In this document: positions 30,735-35,362 of the stretch, one piece after another
Numbering within the stretch: the stretch's first letter is position 1
How the letters are laid out: each line of letters opens with the position of its first letter
Assembly: GCA_964644695.1 (NCBI GenBank)
Contig: CAZXWN010000019.1
Span: forward strand, 1-35,362
DNA: 35,362 nt
Source of the DNA: CAZXWN01 sp964644695 [NCBI: uncultured bacterium]
GTDB taxonomy: Bacteria; UBP4; UBA4092
Direction of reading: 5' to 3'
Program-made: the position numbers and the translations under genes
The notes under the pieces: model-generated
Databases searched by the model: none
Told to the model about the DNA's origin: nothing
The model's input: only the letters and a program-made list of their open reading frames with translations

Positions 30735-32645
30735 ATGAAACAAATCCTGGTCGCACTACTACTTACAGGAGGACTGTTAGGTCTTATGACAGATTCAACA
30801 GAAGCAGCAAAAGTACCCTCTTTGATTCCCAGAGAGGTCTTATTTGGAAATCCCCAGAAGGCACAACCCCGGTTATCTCCCAATGGCCAGAAGATGGCTT
30901 ATCTGGCACCGGTCAATAATGTTCTTAATGTTTGGGTCCGGACGATCGGGAAACAGGATGATACCCCCATTACATCTGATACCGTTCGGGGGATACGCCA
31001 ATATTTCTGGGCACAGGATAATGAACACATTCTGTATATGCAGGATGCCGGAGGAAATGAGAACTGGCGTCTATATGGAGTTGATATTAATACCCGGGAA
31101 ACCAAAGACTGGACGCCGTTTGAGAATGTACAGGTCCGGATCGCTGACCATGATAAACGGTTCCCGGACATTGTCCTTCTTGAAATGAATAAGGAAAATC
31201 CCCAGGTCCATGATATGTACCGCCTGAACCTGAAGACCGGTGAAATGGTGATGATTGCCAAAAATCCCGGGTCCTATGATGGTTGGATCACCGATGTAAA
31301 CCAGAAGGTTCTCGGTGCGTCTCAGGCCCGGCCCGATGGTGGATTTGATCTGTTGGTAAGAGATTCCACCGAGGGAGAGTTCCGGGTGGCCTATCAATGG
31401 GATTATGAAGACAGTGCCGGCTCAGGCCCTATGGGATTTACCCTGGATGGCAAGTCCATGTATATGAAAGATATGAAGGATGCCAACGCCAGCCGATTGG
31501 TAAAACTTGACCTTGCCACCGGTGGACTGGAAGTCATTGCCGAAGACAAAATCTATGATTGTGGTGGAGTGATGTTCCATCCAGACTCCTGGGAAGTACA
31601 AGCGGTCTCTTTTGAACGCGCTCGTAATGAATGGAAGGTATTAGACCCTGCCATTGCTAAAGACTTTGAGATTCTCCAGAAACTGAATTCGGGTGAGATG
31701 TCCATTGTCTCCCGTGACAATGCAGACCGGACCTGGTTGGTAGCCTTTATTCAAGATGACCAGCCTGTATGTTGGTATGTCTATGACCGGAAGACCCGGA
31801 AAACAGAATTCCTGTTTAACAACCGTGATGACCTGAAGAAGTACAAACTGGCTTCTATGGAACCCATCTCCTTTACCAGCCGGGATGGTTTGACCATTCA
31901 TGGATATATTACTTTCCCTGTGGGAAGAACTCGGAAGAATCTCCCGATGGTAGTCAATGTCCACGGTGGACCCTGGGTCCGGGACTCCTGGGGATATGAC
32001 CCGGAAGCGCAATGGCTGGCAAATAGAGGGTATATTTGTCTGCAGGTGAATTACAGGGGTTCGACTGGATATGGTAAGGCCTTCTTGAATGCCGGCAATA
32101 AAGAATGGGCCGGAAAGATGCACAACGATATCATTGATGCTGTAAACTGGGCGGTGAACAATAAATATGCTGACCCGCACCGTGTGGCTATCTATGGTGG
32201 TTCCTATGGTGGATATGCGGCATTAGTTGGCGCCACTTTCACACCGGATACCTTTAAGGCGGCGGTGGATATTGTAGGCCCTTCTAATCTGATTACCCTG
32301 ATTAAATCCGTACCTCCTTACTGGTCCACCTTCCTTGCGAATATGAAGCGGCGGGTAGGTGACCCTGATACCGAAGAAGATTTCCTGAAGTCCCGGTCTC
32401 CTCTCTATAAGGTGGATAACATTAAAATCCCCATCCTTATTGGGCAGGGTGCCAATGACCCCCGAGTAAAACAGGCGGAGAGTGAACAGATTGTCGAGGC
32501 CATGAAGAGAAAAGGTCTGGACTATGAGTATGTTCTGTTCCCGGATGAAGGACATGGTTTTGCTCGTCCGGAAAACCGGCTTAAGTTCTATGGGATTGCC
32601 GAGAAGTTCCTCCATAAACACCTCAATGGAATTTACATGGAATAA
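30735..32645 (+). CDS. Exported S9 family (prolyl oligopeptidase-type) serine peptidase
   Basis: A 636-residue protein: signal peptide about 1-25, an N-terminal beta-propeller domain (about 30-370) and a C-terminal alpha/beta-hydrolase domain (about 375-636). The catalytic triad is visible: Ser490 in GGSYGGYAAL, Asp575 in GANDPRV and His607 in DEGHGF. An HGGPWVRD motif (410-417) gives the oxyanion side. This is the pattern of the S9C acylaminoacyl/dipeptidyl peptidases, which cleave short peptides, here outside the cytoplasm. The start is ATG 30735 with GGAGG 7 nt upstream and a signal peptide right after; the frame is open 30 codons farther, running through the hairpin. A strong terminator follows. 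Confidence 0.95.
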   Translation: MKQILVALLLTGGLLGLMTDSTEAAKVPSLIPREVLFGNPQKAQPRLSPNGQKMAYLAPVNNVLNVWVRTIGKQDDTPITSDTVRGIRQYFWAQDNEHILYMQDAGGNENWRLYGVDINTRETKDWTPFENVQVRIADHDKRFPDIVLLEMNKENPQVHDMYRLNLKTGEMVMIAKNPGSYDGWITDVNQKVLGASQARPDGGFDLLVRDSTEGEFRVAYQWDYEDSAGSGPMGFTLDGKSMYMKDMKDANASRLVKLDLATGGLEVIAEDKIYDCGGVMFHPDSWEVQAVSFERARNEWKVLDPAIAKDFEILQKLNSGEMSIVSRDNADRTWLVAFIQDDQPVCWYVYDRKTRKTEFLFNNRDDLKKYKLASMEPISFTSRDGLTIHGYITFPVGRTRKNLPMVVNVHGGPWVRDSWGYDPEAQWLANRGYICLQVNYRGSTGYGKAFLNAGNKEWAGKMHNDIIDAVNWAVNNKYADPHRVAIYGGSYGGYAALVGATFTPDTFKAAVDIVGPSNLITLIKSVPPYWSTFLANMKRRVGDPDTEEDFLKSRSPLYKVDNIKIPILIGQGANDPRVKQAESEQIVEAMKRKGLDYEYVLFPDEGHGFARPENRLKFYGIAEKFLHKHLNGIYME

Positions 32646-32674
32646 ATAAACTCACAAAACCGAGAAATGATGAA

Positions 32675-32709
32675 AGCGGCTCGGACTCCGGGCCGCTCTT
32701 TCTTTTTTC
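32675..32709 (+). terminator. Rho-independent terminator after the S9 peptidase
   Basis: AGCGGCTCGG (32675-32684) pairs with CCGGGCCGCT (32688-32697) with one G-T pair and a 3-base loop, followed by CTTTCTTTTTT. Confidence 0.9.
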
Positions 32710-32759
32710 TAAGTTTGTATTATGATGGATAACGAAAGACAAAGAGTTGAAGGAGCGTT

Positions 32760-33125
32760 ATGGCTAACTTTCTGCAAAAAGTGAAGATTGGCACCGGTAC
32801 TTTGATTTACTGGGCGGGTATGGTCCTGGGACATATTGCCGTGGGATTGTATCTCTGGATGATGTTCACCAGTGGGGTTCCTCATATCTGGAATATACCG
32901 TTTAAGTTTGCATTGCGGCACATTGCCCACTGGTTGGCGTTGGGTGGAGTTTTGTATGGATGGAAGAACGGGTACCTGGGTGGAATGTTGGTGGTCGTGG
33001 CATTAGTGTTCCGGTTGACCCTGGACCTGATTGTAACAAAGACCTTCTTTGGAGATTACTTCTTATTACTGATGGCTGCCGGGTTATTGATGCTGGTGGG
33101 TGGTTATATCCGCGGTCGCCGATAA
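32760..33125 (+). CDS. Small polytopic membrane protein (121 aa)
   Basis: A 121-residue hydrophobic protein with three to four membrane helices (about 14-36, 50-67, 71-90 and 97-115) and a basic C-terminus (YIRGRR). It has several His, Trp and Gly residues at helix ends (HIAVGLYLW, FKFALRHIAHWLALGG), but I do not recognise a family. GGAG lies 6 nt before the ATG. It is preceded by the S9 terminator and followed, 61 bp later, by the TPR lipoprotein gene on the same strand, so these two may be co-transcribed. Confidence 0.75.
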   Translation: MANFLQKVKIGTGTLIYWAGMVLGHIAVGLYLWMMFTSGVPHIWNIPFKFALRHIAHWLALGGVLYGWKNGYLGGMLVVVALVFRLTLDLIVTKTFFGDYFLLLMAAGLLMLVGGYIRGRR

Positions 33126-33186
33126 AACCTTGTACGGGTAATCCTGATATCAAAAATAAATACAAAAAGATTGGGGAGTTTGTACG

Positions 33187-35241
33187 ATGAAACGATGGAA
33201 GATTGCATTGATTGTCAGTTTGGTTTTGGGGTTGATATGTCTCACCTCTTGTGGCAGAAAAAAAGCAGCCGCACCTAAAGTGGGAGTCTTATTTGCCAAT
33301 TTCGATACCGAGAGTGACGACTCCTGTAACTGGGGAGAATACATCTGTACCTTACTTCACTCCAAAATACCCTATGCCCCGAACCAGTTAATGTTTGTTC
33401 CTAACTTGTTTCGGACGGATGCTGTCTGGAATCGTATGTATCCTTACATGGGAAAAAAAGATATCAGTATGTCCGATAAAATCTATCTCGCAAGACTTTA
33501 TAACATTAACAATATCCTGCGGGGTAAGGTAACCAAAAAAGGGACGACTCTGTCCTTTGAGGGTGATATCTATGATTATGCCAAATCTAAATCCCTCTCC
33601 ACGATATCTGTTCAAGGCAGTATAAATGATCCCGGTGATTTCATGAATCGGCTGAGTCTGGAAGTCCTGAATAAAATGAAAGTGTCCTTGACCCCTGAAA
33701 ACAATAAATATTTGGCGCGGAATGTGACTGGGAATAGCACGGCGTTTGCTATGGGGGCACAACTGTTTGATAACGATGACACAAATGATGAGAGTTTGGT
33801 GAATCAAATCCTCAGTCAGGATAAAGATTTTTGGTATGTACGGAATCTATGGGTGTTTTCTGGGGCTTCTACGCAACAGGAATCCATGCAACGGATAGAG
33901 CAGAATCTAAGAGATTTCCCGGATTCTGTATATTTAAAAACCAGGGCTCTCCTTTACCTGGAAAGGGTAGGTTCTGATAACCCGCGAATGGTGTCCTGGG
34001 CAGACGAAATCCTTAAGGATAATCCATTAAATATGGAAGCTCTGGGTTTCAAGGCAGAGGCTTTGATGTGGGAGAAAAAACATGAGGATGCCATCAAAGT
34101 TGCAGAGACAATGGTTCAGACGTATCCCAATTGTTGGTTCTCGCATGATATCCGGCGGTATGTTTTTGCTGAGATAGCGAGCAGGGCCCAGGATGGCCGA
34201 TACATTAAGGATATGAGTCGGGCCGATCGAGAGACTATGTCGAAAGCTAATGCTGAGGACACTAAAGAATCGCGTATTGCTTATGAGATGAATCCCCGAG
34301 ATCCCTACGCTATCAGCAAAATGGTTGATCCGAGTTGGGATGATGAAGAAAATGAAAAGTATTTCAGTAAAGTGACCGCCATAGACCCTGGATACTTTGA
34401 GGTTTATGAAAGGATGTGGGTTTGTTATATTCCGGGGTATTCGAATCAACCCTATAAGTGCCGACAGGTGATTGCGGAGGGTGTGAGATTAAATCCCGAT
34501 AGATACAAATTTGCGCATCTCGCTTTATATAACATCTGGTGGCATACGGAGGTTTATCCTGGAACACCAGATATCAGTATCTATGCTGCAGATTCAATCA
34601 CCATCAAAAAAGCCGCTCAGTGTGTTGTTGATGTTTGGAAAAAGAATCTTCAGCCGGCAGCGGCGGCAGACTGTTTCCGGGATATCAAAATGCTGGATCG
34701 TGTTGGAGAAGTTGCCAAGGCGTGGGAGCTTTTAGAGATACTTCCCAGAGACCAGAAGTATTTTCAAGACATGGCCTATCATGAAGTTCTCACTTATCAA
34801 TGTATGATGGCTCATCGATTGCAAAAATATGACAAAGTCCATGAGTATGGGGAACTGGCGCTCCAGTCTGGAGCCTGTAATGTTTGTGCGGCAAATGTTT
34901 ATTACACTTATAGTTTAGTGGATTTTCATAACAACGATAAAACGGCTGCCTTTGCAAACATGGAGAAGGCCCTGGCATCGGATCCTAATGATGCTTTTAT
35001 TAAAGCGGAATATGCTTACTATGCTGCGCAATATAATTACAATCTGGATGTAGCCTTAAAGTATATCCGGGAAGCCATCAAGGAGCGGCCGTCCTCTGCG
35101 CGTAATTATGGAATCCTGGCGCGGCTTTATTACTCCAAAAATGATAAAAAACAGGCTGTGTTACACATCAAAGAAGCCCTTAGCCGAGATGCTGATAACG
35201 AATGGCTGAGACAGGTGAAAGCAAAAATCGACAAGATGTGA
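33187..35241 (+). CDS. Lipoprotein with TolB-N-like domain and TPR repeats
   Basis: A 684-residue lipoprotein: signal peptide with lipobox LTSC (Cys22), so it is anchored to a membrane by lipid. Residues about 32-165 resemble the TolB-N/FlgO-type domain found before TPRs in adenylate-cyclase-like and CsgG-related proteins (KVGVLFANFDTES..., LYNINNILRGKVTKKGTTLSFEGDIYD). The rest is an array of TPR-like helical repeats (from about 230), clearest at EALGFKAEALMWEKKHEDAIKVAETM and near the C-terminus (NYGILARLYYSKNDKKQAVLHIKEALSRDADN). No catalytic domain is visible. GGGGAG lies 8 nt before the ATG. A protein-assembly or scaffold role at the envelope is likely; the partners are unknown. Confidence 0.85.
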   Translation: MKRWKIALIVSLVLGLICLTSCGRKKAAAPKVGVLFANFDTESDDSCNWGEYICTLLHSKIPYAPNQLMFVPNLFRTDAVWNRMYPYMGKKDISMSDKIYLARLYNINNILRGKVTKKGTTLSFEGDIYDYAKSKSLSTISVQGSINDPGDFMNRLSLEVLNKMKVSLTPENNKYLARNVTGNSTAFAMGAQLFDNDDTNDESLVNQILSQDKDFWYVRNLWVFSGASTQQESMQRIEQNLRDFPDSVYLKTRALLYLERVGSDNPRMVSWADEILKDNPLNMEALGFKAEALMWEKKHEDAIKVAETMVQTYPNCWFSHDIRRYVFAEIASRAQDGRYIKDMSRADRETMSKANAEDTKESRIAYEMNPRDPYAISKMVDPSWDDEENEKYFSKVTAIDPGYFEVYERMWVCYIPGYSNQPYKCRQVIAEGVRLNPDRYKFAHLALYNIWWHTEVYPGTPDISIYAADSITIKKAAQCVVDVWKKNLQPAAAADCFRDIKMLDRVGEVAKAWELLEILPRDQKYFQDMAYHEVLTYQCMMAHRLQKYDKVHEYGELALQSGACNVCAANVYYTYSLVDFHNNDKTAAFANMEKALASDPNDAFIKAEYAYYAAQYNYNLDVALKYIREAIKERPSSARNYGILARLYYSKNDKKQAVLHIKEALSRDADNEWLRQVKAKIDKM

Positions 35242-35359
35242 CGGGATAAGTAGTTGTTCAAATCGAAGAGAAAAGAGTTAACCACAAGGTGGAGGGAAAA
35301 CTCAGCTGTGGCGGTTCCTCTCATGATTTGGTCAGCTCTTGTGGAGGAGGATGTTATTA
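35242..35359 (+). promoter_or_regulatory. Structured leader before the next gene
   Basis: CCACAAG (35282-35288) can pair either with CTTGTGG (35338-35344), which touches the GGAGGAGG ribosome site, or in part with TGTGG (35307-35311). GAGTT (35275-35279) can also pair with AACTC (35299-35303). It matches no riboswitch I know. A translational switch is speculative. Confidence 0.25.
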
Positions 35360-35362
35360 ATG
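35360..35362 (+). CDS. Start codon of the next gene (cut off)
   Basis: ATG on the last three bases, 9 nt after GGAGGAGG (35343-35350). An in-frame ATG at 35351 directly abuts that ribosome site and is less likely. Nothing of the product can be seen. Confidence 0.6.

Overview
The window is a gene-dense bacterial chromosome segment of moderate GC content. It has strong GGAGG-type ribosome binding sites, many Sec signal peptides and one lipobox. There is no rRNA, tRNA, CRISPR array, transposase or phage gene, and nothing in it fixes the phylum. SBBP-repeat/PKD surface proteins, tandem secreted ankyrin proteins, a multi-PAS diguanylate cyclase, UPF0182 and a DUF4139-like protein suggest a free-living, environmental, possibly uncultured bacterium; that is inference.

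Layout, left to right. (1) 1-1677, minus: two overlapping genes for polytopic membrane proteins, the second cut by the window edge. (2) 1862-5610, plus: an apparent operon of a secreted acetyl-xylan-esterase-type hydrolase and three exported or membrane-anchored ankyrin proteins, closed by a terminator that faces (3) a UPF0182 membrane protein (5671-8421, minus). (4) 8422-11098, plus: an AT-rich gap with a possible small ORF and an orphan terminator, a membrane-anchored TPR protein, and an HGSNAT/DUF5009-type membrane acyltransferase with an unusual loop insertion. (5) 11315-28539, minus: three giant paralogous SBBP beta-propeller/PKD proteins (1112, 1112 and 1199 aa), a separately encoded copy of the domain that normally forms the N-terminus of SBBP proteins, a five-PAS GGDEF protein, and a PEP-synthase/rifampin-phosphotransferase-like enzyme. 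(6) 28941-35241, plus: a DUF4139-like exported protein, an S9 prolyl-oligopeptidase-family peptidase, a small membrane protein and a TolB-N-like/TPR lipoprotein. The start codon of the next gene lies on the last three bases.

The SBBP cluster is the most distinctive part. All three SBBP genes have what looks like the same promoter (TTGYYA, 15-bp spacer, TATANN, then CCTTGATT near the start site) and leaders of about 55 nt. The 3' end of SBBP1 is a mosaic: 309 bp identical to the end and downstream flank of SBBP3, directly adjoining 216 bp identical to SBBP2, which points to recent gene conversion. SBBP3 is longer by exactly one duplicated 87-residue domain. A second noteworthy signal is a family of direct repeats (TTCGT every 11 bp, core TTCGTWYCTGRTTCGT) at four intergenic places, including just upstream of the -10 of the esterase/ankyrin operon; this resembles the tandem sites of OmpR/PhoB-type regulators. 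Much of the window encodes exported proteins, so cell-surface and periplasmic functions dominate.
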